Assembly: GCA_019454045.1 (NCBI GenBank) | Contig: SKCR01035543.1 | Span: 1-64,000, forward strand | DNA: 64,000 nucleotides | Direction: 5' to 3' | DNA from: Zanthoxylum bungeanum | Taxonomy: Eukaryota > Streptophyta > Magnoliopsida > Sapindales > Rutaceae | Part shown: positions 46,860 through 59,515 of the stretch, in pieces | Layout: each line of letters begins with the position of its first letter | How positions within the stretch are numbered: the first letter of the stretch is position 1 | The notes under the pieces: model-generated | The model's input: only the letters and a program-made list of their open reading frames with translations | The model's database searches: none | Told to the model about the DNA's origin: nothing | Program-made: the position numbers and the translations under genes

Positions 46860-49245
46860 ACTTATTTGTGGCATTGTTGTCTGGGACACAGTTAAACAAG
46901 ACTCGTATATCCACACTTTTGAAGAGTGGGTACTAGGACTGAATTGACTATTCAAATAAGGTCTACGAATCTAGTTTATTAGGTTAAATACCTAAAATAC
47001 TATTTACTTGGTAATAGTAAAAGGGCCACCGATCTGTTAGCCCTATTCATGGTGAAGTTAGTGGGCCCATATCTAGCTAGGCTAGATGTGAACATGAATA
47101 TTTCGTGACCTTAACGAATGTGGCATTACGTTATGGTTATGTGTTTCTTTTGAAGAACACAAATCGAAAACTTTAGAGTTTCGACACGAAATAGAAAAAC
47201 AGATCGGCTATAGTATTATTCCGCCACGGTAAGACTGTAATGGAAAATACTTAAACAGTAAGTTTCAAATGTACATGAAAGAGTACGGTATTCTTTCATA
47301 TGAGGACTCCTTTCGAGATACGTCAGTTAGACGGTGTGTCTCAACTAAAACCAAATTTTGTTGGACATGATATGGTTTATCACGAGTCGCTCTGAGCTAC
47401 TATTTCCTTCAATGGGACATGTATTAACAGTGCAAAACTTATTTAGAATAAGGTTCCATATAAATCTGTTTGACAATGTCATATAGGATATGAGCAGGAA
47501 GAACAGGGTTTCTCATTCCTGATAATTTGGGTATGCCAGGCATAACGTTTGGATGATACCAAACTATAAGACCCAAATTGGATAAGTGCCAATATAGGTT
47601 ATCCTAAGGGAAACCTTAAGTATAGTACTTATAAATCCCACATGAGAACAATGTAATTGTTGCTCACCATGCGGTTTTCCTGAGAGGAATACCGATATGC
47701 AGTGGTCAGTGGGAGGATAGTGATACTCGATGAAAATCGGAGTAACACTGTTCAAGGCACGAAGTCCTTAATGGAACACAAATAGTTCATCTATGATGAA
47801 TCTATACCATTAATCTTCAAATACACAAGAAACTAGTAGATCGGATAGAGTCAGAAAACAACCTTGGGTATGGGTTTCTGATCTCACCCCATAAAGATGT
47901 CAATCTTATGAAGGTGTACCATCCGACTACGTTTTGAGGAAGTGATACGAGGTATCGACTCCACGTTATGGCAAAGTGCCATGAGTCCGAAATGGATTCC
48001 ATGTATGACAACTATTTTGGATACTAGTTGTTGTACCACAAGGCATTGTGCCTATGGTACATTAAACGTCTTCAAGGAAGACATACATGGATGGCAACAT
48101 ACCAACGTACAAAGCTGGGCTTTTGACGGAAAGGTATCGTTATCAACATTGTGTTAATAACGGTTCGACCTTTTACCTGTTGCCATGGTAAATCCATTTT
48201 GAAGATGCTTGAATATAACTGTATATTTCATTTATGAAATGTGTCAGTTATAGATCAAAATCGCTTTCCTGAAAAGGAAACCTTTTGGAGGCTGTTTGCA
48301 ATATCCTGACGATTTTGTATAACCGACAAACAAGGTTTGCGGGTTATTCGATCCATGTTTGGATCAGTGCAAGCATAAGGTTCTTGGAACTGTCGTTTGA
48401 AATAATCATAATGGTTATGATTTGACTCAAAACGAAATAATTCTTGTGTATATAAGGAGGTTAGTGGGAGAGCGCACTGACAGTGAAATTCCCATAAAGC
48501 AATTGGTGAAAGCTTGGCTTTCATAGATATTCTTTCAATAGAAATTCTCCGTAGGATTCTGGGGAGTAACAACCTTTATTCAAGGAATAAAGATCTACTG
48601 GAATAGATTTGGAGTTGTTAACACTCTCTGGGAAATGGTACATTTAAAATGTACTTGTATTGGTGTCTCATACGCTTCGAGCATATGGAGTCACAATCGG
48701 GTCAATCCTAGTGATAGTCACTAAATTGAAATTGAGAACATCTGTTAGTATCTTAGAGAACTAAAGATGCTGTCTTAAACTATGGAGAAGGAGAACTTGA
48801 AGTGACTGGGATCACCGCTGCAAGTTTCCAAACTATTAAATACTACGGTACTATAAAGTTTGAATAACGGGACAGTGAGTTGGAAATCTTCCAAGCAAGA
48901 TAACTGTTGCCGAATAAACAACAAATGCGGATTATTGCTGCAGCTGAGGCAGCAAAATAAGCCATTTGGATCGAAAATAAATCTGATTAGATTAGATATA
49001 GTTCTGTTAGCAGCTGAACTAGGCGTCAGCACATGCTAAGGAATTAAGGTCTCATCGACGATCCAGATATATACTTCTATATCATCTGATTCGTTCGGAT
49101 CATACATCGTGGCGATGTGATGATCGTGTAAATCACGTCAGACGATAATCAAACAAATCCACTGACGAAAACCTTTCCTCAGCAATTTGAGCGAACCTTA
49201 CATAGTTCAAGTGTTGGAACACTTGAGTGACTCGCTACGTGCCAA
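46860..49245 (+). pseudogene. A5 pol remnant, heavily eroded
   Basis: The integrase core starts near 47062 (GTGGGCCCATATCTAGC). The linker region is at 47690-48050, RT scraps at 48130-48560 without a YVDD site, and RNase H scraps at 48690-49245. No open stretch exceeds about 105 codons, and those are in wrong frames. Many words and indels are shared with A3. Confidence 0.85.
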
Positions 49246-49254
49246 GTGGGAGAT

Positions 49255-51359
49255 TGTTGGATAATATGACCCATAGCGTCACTATTTGCACAGATCATTG
49301 TGTTGTTGTAGCAAATTAACTATGTAATAAGGAAATTGCACTCTCATCATTTGTGATTAGATCACCATAGATATATAAATGAAGAGAGGTCCCTATGATT
49401 AGTTCCTGGATTGAGATGATATGAGACAGTATCATTCCACGAAGGATTAATCATTAAATATCCCTAGCCGTAGTATTATCGAGACTGGACATCGATAATG
49501 CGGAATAGGCTAGTATTGCACTTGTGCGCGTTGTGAGGGCACAACGGCATAGTTCCCATATATATAAGTGTTGGAGACTTATGCAAGTGCGATAGGAGGT
49601 CGTGTTCACCGATGGTACGGGAAACAGCTTCGCTCTGGATAGACCCTTCGGAATCCCATTGGTATTATGACTAGGTGTCTATGGGAGGCCGAAATCAAGG
49701 TAGGTGTGTATAGTCTTAACCTGAGACTTGCATCGCTAATACTTACGATAATCGATAAACTTTGGTTTTGGTGGTTGGGGCCTTTGACCGGTTCTGTGTT
49801 CACCACTTCTGGGTTTATCAGAGAGTCATAGAGTATTGGGTGTGATGTCGAGACGGAAGTATCACTCCAGTCATAGTGGAGATGATGTCACGCAGGATAC
49901 GGTATTAGTGCTCTTAAGTGATGCGCATCCAATCGTGACCAGGTCATGAATATCCGATTATAGAGACTAGTTACCAGACATCCGATATGTGTTTCGGACG
50001 GGGTAGACACTTATCCAGCCCCAGCCCTAGCACGTGACTATCCGATACTGGGCCGATATGCACAATACATGAGTATACTACGCTTGATATAGATCTAAAT
50101 ATCCTTAAATGGATATGTCCGGAGAATTGGGTAGACTTGGTACTTTGCTAGGAGTCGACCTTGTCTCGTAAATCGGTAGAACGTAGTACTTGGTACGTAC
50201 GTGATTCGGGTACACCGACGACCGTATTTATAGCCAACTTATCCGGAGATCTCATGGGTCGCTTCCCGATAATCCACCGATGACGCACAACTCGCACTCT
50301 TGAATAATCTGGGATTATATAGAAGAGAGAGAAAATTAATCTAGGATTAATTACGGAGATATTTTATCTAGGATAAAATATCGTCTAGAGAGAGATAACG
50401 ATTAATTTGGAATTAATCGGTAAATTAATATATTCGATATATTAAACGAAATTAGATTTCGACGCAGAATTAAAATTAGATTTTAATTCGGGCGAACGAA
50501 TTAATTTAGAATTAATTCGTTAGCGACGTGAATAGTGAATTCGCTAGGCGTAATCATTTAATTACGACGGGATGGAAAAATTGTTAATTTGGAATTAGCG
50601 AACCCGAGCCCGAGTGTGATTGCGAGCGCATTCGTATTTCGAATTCGAGTGCGGCGACTCAAGTCACATCAAGCGTCAAATCAATCGTCACATCAAGCGT
50701 CAAATCAAATGTCACTTTGAGTGATGTGATTGATTGATGTGATTGATTGATTGAAAAGACTTGACGCATGACATAAAGTAGATTTGACTTGAGTGACATG
50801 TGAATAGTTGATGTCTATAGTGAAAGCTAGTGGAGGGAAAACTTTTTGTTTTTGGCTCCAAAATTCATTTAATTTATTGATTAAATTAAATGGTAATTGA
50901 TTATTATTTTGGGAAAATATATAATCAAAAGCTTTTACAACTTTTGCATTAAGTCAACAACTTCATCTCTCTCATTTCCTTTCTCTTTCTCACGCCCAAA
51001 TGGGCAAAGCTCACTGTTTTTCATCCAGAAAAACGTGAGCATGAGGGAAGCTAGAGTGGGTTTTCATGGTGGAAATTCATGTGCTAGCACACTTACGAGT
51101 CTTGCGAAGGTGGTAGGGAGGTTCGCCCATGAGCCGGGATCCGTTAGACAAGGCTTGGAGCTCCGTTTTCTCATCTCAAATTCTGAAATTGGAGGCAGTT
51201 CACTGCAGCAGATTTGCGCCCATGGCAGTGAGTTTTGTTGCTTCGTTCGTCTCCAAATCGACTCAACCGATCGATGTGAGTATTCCGCTACCTCCGTTGA
51301 TGTGTTCACACATAATTTCATGTCTTGATTTGATCTTGGAACCTAATAAAAACTCAACA
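49255..51359 (+). repeat. A5 3' LTR (2105 bp)
   Basis: Preceded by the purine tract AAGTGGGAGAT. Starts TGTTGGATAATATGACCC and ends AACTCAACA, then the duplication CTTAG. The GTCACATCAAGCGTCAAATC tandem pair is at about 50663-50710. Confidence 0.95.
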
Positions 51360-51364
51360 CTTAG

Positions 51365-52300
51365 ATATAGAGGTAATGTTTCTAGACAAACTAGGTATAT
51401 TATAACAAGTTCCTAATTTAAGTAAATACCCGAAAGGTAGTTCTAAAACTTAGGTTTCTACTATTAAAACAGGGACTCTCGTCCCATTTTCGACTCACAG
51501 GTTGATCTCAACTGATGTCAGTCTACTGCTTATCAGTAGATGCTGCACATTAGTATATATTTATGTACCACATCTAGTATCAAAAATCTAATTTTGAAAC
51601 TAGTAGTGAACATATTTATAACAAACATGTTTGAAGCCGAAGCCTTGCCCCGTATTTACTTCCTTCATGTCCGCCTTGTTCATACGGCAGTCACGCTTCC
51701 AGTGACCCCGTTTGCCACAGTTTAGGCAGACATCTTGGGATATGTCATTTGTCTTCCCAGAAGACTATGATGATTTTTCCTTTGCCCTTTTCTACATCCC
51801 AGAAGCCTTCGGCCAAGCCTTGGCCATCTGGGATTTCCAAGTAAGAAGTGTCTTGCACTTTTTACCTTTTTGCAAACTCTAGCTCTGTCTCCTTGAGTAT
51901 AGCTATTAACTCTCCAAGAGTTTTCTGTTGCAATTAGTACTTCTAAGATCTAAGAATAGATCTATGAAGATCCTTCAATTTCAATATCATACTATAAAGA
52001 TCTAATCCTTAGTTCCGACGAAGAAATTAAGAAGTCTTTGCGGCAAGCATAACGGATTGAGCACTAAAGTTATCATCACATGAATCTTCCAAAGATCATG
52101 TTCTACCTTTTGCTTAACTCCGACCTTAGGCCCGAGAGGTTGGTCTATCAAATAGAGTAACTTCTCAGTTCTCAGGACTATCATGAGGTTATATTCCCAA
52201 TCTGAAAATTAGAGCTGTTTAAAGACATTTTCACCCAGGATTATGTTCTAAATACTAATCTTTCAGTTATCTTAATTTCAATAGTCCAACTGTCCAATCA
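51365..52300 (-). pseudogene. A4 gag remnant with surviving zinc knuckle
   Basis: Minus-strand continuation of A4 after A5. A CCHC zinc knuckle (CLNCGKRGHWKRDC) is readable at 51687-51728, directly after a lysine/glycine-rich stretch, as in other copia Gag proteins. The rest of gag is broken by stops and indels. This is the only CopA copy in the window with the knuckle, so it represents the state before the shared deletion. Confidence 0.8.
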
Positions 52301-53102
52301 ACGATTTCGGGTATAATCAAATATAATGATTATTATAGTCTAACTATATAATCAACTACTATTTGATTGGTTAAATTCAAATATATTGATTACTATAATC
52401 CAATTATATAATCAACTATAAATGGAATAGTTTGAATACAGTCCAACTGCTTAATTTAAAACAACAATTAAATATTAGTCCAACTAATATATATTTAAAT
52501 AATGACGAAAAATGAAATGAGCGCGTATTGGCAAATATCTAAACGAAATTACAAATTTAATACTTGCCTCCCACTATTTTTCGGCGAGCCTCTCACCTTC
52601 TGTGGAGTACTCGGGAAACCTAGTTTCCTAGTGGGCTATGATCCCGTTAAATAACACACAACCTTGACTTTGGCCAACAAGTTGTATGAAATTTAACTAG
52701 GTAGATCTCTAAGATCAATTGGATCTCATCTAATTCCTAGATCTAGTAGGTGGACCTCCAAGTCCAAAACATATATATAATATATATGCCAATATATCCT
52801 ATATATTTTCCTAACCTTTTTCCTCTGAATCAACTAAGCCTTGGCTTTGGCACAACAAGCTTAATGATTCCAGTTAAGCGGGACCCATTGACTTTGGAAA
52901 GCTTCGTAATCGATGTCAATGGATAAGAAGTGATCTTGACTTTGGCCAACAAATCGTAACTTGGACAAGACATACGATATTGAACAAAGCCTTCATGATT
53001 CAAACACATCCGCAATAGACAAAGGTCTTGAATTTCGCCAACAAACCAATGTCAATCTTGGATCTTGAGAGAGAATCACTCAATGGAAGGAAAGCACTTA
53101 AT
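52300..53102 (-). other. A4 leader, distal part
   Basis: Collinear with the A1 leader in the same orientation. It has motif copies at 52663-52680 and 52935-52952 and a diverged one at 53027-53044. The leader stops abruptly near 53102, where the proximal 2 kb and the primer-binding site should follow. Confidence 0.7.
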
Positions 53103-53157
53103 ATTTCTTTAGAAGTGTTATGTAATTGGGTAGAAGTAAGAATAGTGCTAGCGGGAG
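53103..53157 (+). other. Inverted leader patch at A4 deletion junction
   Basis: About 55 bases reading TTTCTTTAGAAGTGTTATGT and onwards to GTGCTAGC. They match the leader of plus-strand copies (A3 21350-21400, A5 44869-44920) on the plus strand, although A4 is a minus-strand element. The patch lies exactly between the truncated leader and the truncated LTR. Confidence 0.75.
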
Positions 53158-53981
53158 AGCAAAGCACCATGCCTACCCAATTCTCCAAAAATATTCTTTT
53201 AAAGACTATATAATCTTTGTCAGGCGTAGTATATGTAGTATTACGTATTACAATCCAGTATCGGATGTCACATGCTAGGCCTGGGGCTGGAATTGTGTCT
53301 CCCTCATACGAAGCATATATCAGATCTCTAGTAACTGGTCTCTATAATCGGATAAATATGACCTAGTCATATTATCCCGATGACTGCAGTACATAAGAGT
53401 ACTAGTTCCGTATCCTACATTATCATCATCTCCATAACATCTTAACATCACACCCAATACACTACAATTCTCAATATACCCAGAAGAGGCGTACACATAA
53501 CCTGTTAAAGCCCTGGACGACCAAAACCAAAGTATATTGATTGTCACAAGTATTAGCGATGCAAGTCTTAGGTTAAGACCAAATACACCTACCGTGATTC
53601 GGACTTCCATAAACATAATAGTCATATTATCAATGGAATTCCGAGGGGTCTATCCGGAGCATGCAATACCCAAATATATAAGAACTATGTCGTTATGCTC
53701 CCACAATGTGCACAAGTGCAATACTAGTCTATTCCGCATTATCGATGTCCAATCTCGATAATACTACGACTAGGGATATTTTAATGATTAAACCTTAGTG
53801 GATTAATATTGTCTCATATCTTATTAATCCGGAACTAATCATATGGACTTTTATCATTTATATATCCCGGTAATCCAATTACAAATGATAAAAGAATAAT
53901 TTCCTTTGTCACATAGTTAATTTGTATAACAACACCATATTCAGTACAAATAGTGATGCTATGGGTCATAATTGTCCAACA
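53158..53981 (-). repeat. A4 5' LTR, truncated (824 bp)
   Basis: Only the first part of the LTR is left, in reverse. It starts at the AAAGCACCATGCCTACCC block and ends at the LTR terminus CCAACA. Two further small gaps relative to 28250-29115 are visible near 53435 and 53660. It is followed by the AAAGC duplication and Gyp1 pol. Confidence 0.9.
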
Positions 53982-55459
53982 AAAGCGCCAATTCATAAGC
54001 TCTTCCTCCAATCCTCCAAAGTATCTCGAACGGTCTGATAAATCTGGGGCTAAGTTTACCTTTCTTACCGAATATCATGAATCCTTTAAAAGGAGAAACT
54101 TTAAGGAATACAAAATCTCCCACCTGAATCTCCAAGTCTTTCATTCACTGATCGGCGTAACTCTTCTGATGGCTCTATGCTGTATTCAATCTTTCTCTAA
54201 TCAACTTTACTTTTTCCACCGCATCTGGGACCAAATCTGGTCCTAACAACTTCTACTCTCCGACTTCAAACCATCTCATTGGTTATCTACACTTACGACC
54301 ATACAGTGCCTCAAACGGTGTCATCTGAATACTTGCCTGATAACTATTATTATAAGTGAACTCTATGAGTGGTAAGTACTTATCCTAACCACCCTCAAAG
54401 TCAATTTCACAAGCTCGTAGCATGTATTCCAAAGTCTGTATGGTAAGGCTGTGCTAAATCGCAACTAAGAACCCAAAGCCTCCTGAAACGACAACCAAAA
54501 CTTAAAGGTAAACTTCGAACCTATATCTGAAACAATAGAGACAGAAACCTCGTGCAATGATATTATCTCGTCTAGATACACCTTGGCATACTGAGCTACT
54601 GTAAAGCTAGTCCTAACCGGAAGGAAATGAGTTGACTTTGTCAGTCTATCCATGATCACCCATATAGAATCATAGCCTTTTAAAGTATGCGGGAGCCCAA
54701 CGATAAGAACATAGTGATCTTCTCCCATTTCCACTCTGGAACATCTAAACTCTACAACTTCCCTGCTGGTCTCTCGTGTTTTGCTTTAACATAGTTGCAA
54801 GTGAGACACATGGCTACAAAGTCAGCTACATCTCTTTTTATGCCATCCCACCAATACAGATCCTTAAGGTCGTGATACATCTTGGTAATGCTAGGACGCT
54901 TAGTGTAAGATAAAGTATGGGCCTTCAATATTGAGCGAATCAATTTTGGAAATGGAGGCACAAGAATTCTATTATGCTTCCTTATGAGGCCTTCGCTATC
55001 AACATGATACTCATCCTCAGCGCCTTGTTGTAATCGGCTTCTAACCTGATGTACCTCAGGATTTGCATCTTGGGTAGCTCTAATTTCATCAACAAGAGTG
55101 GGCTTAATTTGGATTTGAGCCAACAACCCTCCGTATGACGTCACATGAAAGTCCACTCCATCCAGCATATAACTTTGCATCTGCTTAACCAGGCGCCATC
55201 TCTCAATCGGCAAGTGAGTTAAACTCTCCATCAACTTCCTACTCAAGGCATATGCAACAACATTAGCTTTACCCGAATGGTACTGGATAGAACAATCATA
55301 GTCTTTTAACAACTCTATCCATCTTCTTTGCCTCGAATTTAGCTCTTTCTGATTCTGAATATACTTAAGGCTTTTATGGTCGATGAAAATCTTGAACTTT
55401 TCACCGTACAAGTAATGTCGCCATATCTTCAGAGCAAAGATTATTGGAGCCATCTCCAA
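53982..55459 (-). pseudogene. Gyp1 RNase H end and integrase
   Basis: On the minus strand, the RNase H C-terminal half shows [13 protein letters not shown] and a [15 protein letters not shown] block in which the usual ADALSR Asp is Tyr. The integrase zinc region has a His-His/Cys-Cys pattern ending [18 protein letters not shown] (54752-55459). The integrase core has VIMDRLTKSTHF and VSDIGSKF Asp sites (54465-54734). The C-terminal segment includes a VGDFVFLKVSPFKG block (53959-54144). Stops and frameshifts separate the pieces. The frame at 53987 continues across A4 into 16957. Confidence 0.9.
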
Positions 55460-56540
55460 ATCGTGGGTGGGGTAATTTTGCTCATAAGGCTATAGGCATA
55501 AGCAATTACTTTCCCTCTCTGCATCAATACACAACCCAATCCCACTCTGGAAGCATCGGAATATACTGAAAATCCTCCTGATCCAGCATGAAATGTAAGA
55601 ATAGGAGCAGAGGTTAATAGGAACTTGAGTTCCTGAAAACTCTTTTCGCATGCATCAGACCACTCAAACTTCACATTCTTATGTGTTAGTCGCGTTAAAG
55701 AAGCACCTAGCCTGGAGAAGTTCTCCAAGAATCTTCTATAATACCCCGCTAATCCTAAAAAGCTACGAATCTCGGTTACGCTCTATGGTCAATGCCAGCT
55801 CGAATAGCCTCAATCTTCTGAGAGTCTACCCCAATCCATTCCTTGGACACCACATGCCCCAAAAATACGACACTACTAAGCCAAAACTCACACTTCAAGA
55901 ACTTAGCATATAACTTTTGTTCCCTCAGTGTCTACAACACCAAATGCAAATGCTCAACATGCTCCCACTCACTACATGAATACACCATAATATCATCGAT
56001 AAAGACTATCACGAACTGATCTAGAAAAGGTCTGAACTCTCTATTCATCAAATTTATAAACGCCACAGGGACATTGGTCAGGCCAAAATACATCACTAGA
56101 AACTCATAATGTCCATAGCGGGTTCGAAAAGCCGTCTTTGGAACATCAGTGTCCCGAATTTTCAATTGATGGTAACCCGATCGCAAGTCAATCTTTGAGA
56201 AACTCTATACTCCCTACAACTGATCGAATAAGTCATCAGTCATTGGCAATGGATATTTCTTCTTTATTGTCACCTTATTCAACTACCGATAATCTATACA
56301 CAATCTCAGTGTCTCATTCTTCTTTCTTACAAACAATACTGGAGCACCCTACGGAGATACACTAGGGTGAATAAAGCCATTGTCTAACAAGTCCTGTAAC
56401 TGCAACTTCAACTCTCTGAGTTCTGCAGAAGCCATCCTGTATGGAGGGATTGATATAGGATGCGTCCCGGGTATGACATCTATTTGATCTCTATATACCA
56501 TGGTATACCTGACAACTCGTCTAGAAATACATCAGGATAC
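55441..56540 (-). pseudogene. Gyp1 reverse transcriptase
   Basis: Pieces in order on the minus strand: the RT finger/palm block [13 protein letters not shown] (here [19 protein letters not shown]) followed by a catalytic FIDDIMVYS site (55932-56186), then the connection with FEWSDACEKSFQELK and the RNase H start (55441-55728). The FIDD form of the YxDD motif is normal for gypsy RT. Several stops and short gaps prevent a continuous product. Confidence 0.9.
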
Positions 56541-56622
56541 TATTTCACCACCGGAATCTACTCGAGACTTTTACTTTTCACTCTACTATCTGTCACAAAA
56601 TCCAAATAACCTATATTATTCT

Positions 56623-57048
56623 TTAAAGTAACTTGAATGCCTGAATAGCCAATATTAAATTGTAAGGCACCACTGTCCTATCTCTCTGATAAACTTTTAC
56701 TGATTTTTTATGAATATAAATGGTAACAGTCTTCTCCATACAATCAAGTATTGCATGATGTTTAGCTAGCCAATCCATACCGAAAATAACATCGAAGCCC
56801 ATAATGCCCAAGACTAACAAGTCGGCACAGGAAAAGTTTCCACTAATATCTATAGAACAATATCTTACTCCTTGTGTAACTTCTATGAGGTCTCCCACAA
56901 GTGTAGCTATGACAATGGGGGAGTCTAAAGGCTCAACATTTCTACCCAACTGAATAACAAAACATGGTGACACAAAAGAATGTGTAGCACCTGAATCAAA
57001 TAATACCCTTACTTGCACTAAGTCAACCAACAATGTACATATGACCAC
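56623..57048 (-). pseudogene. Gyp1 aspartic protease
   Basis: A 141-codon open stretch holds the protease active site FDSGATHSFVS and, further on, DVIFGMDWLAKHHAILDC, the standard end of gypsy retropepsins. It would cleave the Gag-Pol polyprotein. This segment itself is open, but gag upstream and RT downstream are in broken frames. Confidence 0.88.
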
Positions 57049-57059
57049 TACATTAGATT

Positions 57060-58563
57060 TTTGTGCTTCCTGAGGAGTAAGAGTGTAAACTCTGCCTTGA
57101 GATCTGCCAAAAGAAGTCTGTCCTCAGTCACCGACTGGCTGCCCCTTTCCACCCGCTGTCTGTCCTTTGCTCACTGGCCTCTGTTCTCCTACTTTCACAT
57201 TTCTATTCAGTTGAGGCTGAGGTGTAAATGGGGCAGCACTGAATGATGACAGCCGCTTTGCTGGCACTGGACAGTCCCTCTTTAAAGGACTCATCTGCCC
57301 ACATCGATAACAACCTTTGTTTCCTAATCTACAAGTCCCTATATGAGCTTGTCCACAACTAGAACACTATAGTAGGGTTCTCCCAGGCTGGGCTACTGAG
57401 GGGGAGGAAACTGCACCAGAAGTCACACTCTGAGCCGGCCTACGATCCTGACCTCTTAAACTGAACTCATATCCCTGCACACCGTTGGCGAAGCTGACAT
57501 CTGCTACTGTCTACAAGGCACACTCTGCTGAGGCCTCACCCTCTCCTCAGATTTAAGTTTCTTCTGTGACTCCCTCTCTGCTTGTCTCTCTTTAATCTGC
57601 GCCTCAAACCGCAACGAAGCATCTAAAACTTGGGTGTAAATAGTGCTCTACGTAAAGTGAATAGAGCAAAACAAGTTATCCGAAAGCCTATTTATAAATC
57701 TCTTTACCTTCATTTCTTCAGTACTAACTAGAAGAGGGTGGCGGGACAACCGTTTAAACCGTATATCATACTCTGAAATAGTCATCTGCTCACCCTATAC
57801 TAACTACTCAAACTCACGGGCTCTAGCATCCCTGATACTCTATGGCAAGAACCTGGACATAAAGGCCGTACTGAATTCGGCATATGTCAGAGGAGGGGCA
57901 TCCCGTCGTCTACCGTCCCAGAAAGACATAAACCAGGTGTTGGCAACATCTCTAAATTGAAAACTGACCAACTCCATCGCCCTCTCTGAAGAACATCCCA
58001 AAGATATGCATATCCAATCTGACTCCTCAATAAAACCACAAGGATCTGGAGAAGTCTCTACTCTTGAGAACGTGGGAGGATGAAGCTTATGGAAATCATG
58101 CAGTGATAGTAACAGCTCTTGTCGCTACGTAACCAGAACTATCACTGGGGGTGGCTCTTGACGCTCAATAGAAGCCCAGATCGGTTTATAGTAGGGTCTG
58201 CTAAAACTAGAGGCGGTACTGTTTGGTGAGCTATGGGTACTCCCACTGGTAGGGGCGGAACATGAACGGTAGGTTCTGTAGCTCTCGGCTCTGAGCCTAA
58301 TGGCTGTGGCTGGTGGAAAATTAACTGAGCTAAAGCTGCTACTGACTGCTGTATCTGCTGTAAACCCACAATTACTGGGTCATTGGGCTGATCCACAAGG
58401 GCAGCTCTACCCTCCCCTATAACACTCTCATGTACAGACTCCACTCTCTGCCCCTTATCTGGCTTAGGGGGGGTACTACTGACCTCTGATCTCGATCTAT
58501 GTCTTGGGGAGCCCTACCACGCCTAGGTCTACCCCTAATTCCAGTTCTTCCATTGGGTGGCAT
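57060..58563 (-). pseudogene. Gyp1 gag
   Basis: The probable start ATG is at 58561-58563 (MPPNGRTGIRGRPRRGRAP), followed by a frameshift at or near the run of seven C-equivalents at 58467-58473. Then comes a 100-codon stretch (58142-58444) with VGLQQIQQSVAALAQL. A zinc-knuckle region near 57295-57370 reads CSSCGQAHIGTC and CYRCGQM. The capsid middle part is recognisable only in short pieces. A typical chromovirus Gag, inactive here. Confidence 0.8.
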
Positions 58564-58759
58564 GGAGTATCTATGAAAATGAGAAAGAAAATGAAACTTT
58601 CATTTACATTTATAAGAATTCCAAATGATTCAAAATGAGACATAACTCGAGACAAGGTTACTAGAATAAAATGCCACTCATATATAGTAGTACCCCGAGT
58701 ATACCATATATATAAGCCACCACTACTCCTTTACTGCAGTCACTGACTCCCTAGATCAT

Positions 58760-58771
58760 GCTCTGATACTA
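58760..58771 (-). other. Gyp1 primer-binding site
   Basis: On the minus strand, TAGTATCAGAGC lies shortly after the 5' LTR end. One base differs from the initiator-Met complement TGGTATCAGAGC; the change probably occurred after insertion. Confidence 0.75.
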
Positions 58772-59369
58772 TCTCTGTAACATCCCATATGCGGGAAAAC
58801 TACCTGCAGGCTACAAAGTCCCATTGTCGCCTAAGCCTTTGACTTATGACTATAACACTTACTTTAATCTCTATACCATGCAATGATCATTTATTCATAC
58901 TTCTTATATTCTTGGTTTAACTTAAATGAAAGATCATAAATGAAATTCCATGCATGTATATATACACATGTACTAAGGTAAGCACAATATACCAATAACA
59001 TTCATATATCAATAATACAACAAAATACTCCATAGAAAACTATACTATGTGGATATAGCTCTGGAATGATGGACCCGACACTAGTGACTGCAGTGTAACA
59101 CTCATCCTCGAACTACGTCTCCAAAATGGCATATGGCTCACCAAAAGGAATGTCCTGCAAAAGAAGCTGGGAAGTAGTGGGGTGAGTCTAGAGGATCTCA
59201 GTGAGTAGAGCTACAAAAGAAGAAAAATAAATCAGAACATCATATGGAATCATTATGCTTAAAAGCTTTTCTGAAAAACTTACTTAAAACTTAAACTTTA
59301 CTTTTATTCTGAAAAAACATTTTTTCCAAAAAAAAAAAAAAAAAAAACTTTCTAAATAGAAAATAGTTT

Positions 59370-59515
59370 GTACTCTATGTCCATGACCATAATTCAACTG
59401 GACATCTCTGCAACCGGTGGTACTCTTTGTCCAGGACCATAACTCAATTGGACATCTCTGAAATCTGGTGGTTCTCTACGTCCACGATTGTAACTCAACT
59501 GGACGTATCATACCA
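59370..59515. repeat. Tandem repeat in Gyp1 5' LTR, about 3 units
   Basis: The same three imperfect units as at 15050-15205, with independent substitutions in each LTR. Confidence 0.8.

Larger units (their letters stand above)
31770..51359 (+). mobile_element. CopA copy A5, complete but for the nested B1
   Basis: Plus-strand element inside A4. The 5' LTR is 31770-32787 plus 42349-43431 (split by B1), the internal region 43432-49254, and the 3' LTR 49255-51359. It has a perfect CTTAG duplication. The first 215 bases of the two LTRs differ at about three positions, so insertion is recent relative to Gyp1. As in A3, coding sequence is destroyed while the primer-binding site, purine tract and LTRs persist. 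Confidence 0.95.
16963..53981 (-). mobile_element. CopA copy A4, minus strand, host of A3 and A5
   Basis: The 3' LTR is at the left (16963-17513 plus 27722-29115, split by A3). The pol remnant follows at 29116-31769 and the gag remnant and leader at 51365-53157, split by A5. A truncated 5' LTR is at 53158-53981. A perfect AAAGC duplication flanks it. The left terminus has decayed from TGTTGG to TTTTGG. The primer-binding site, the proximal leader and more than half of the 5' LTR are missing, replaced by a small inverted patch at 53103-53157. A4 keeps a zinc knuckle that A1 and A5 have lost. Confidence 0.92.
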
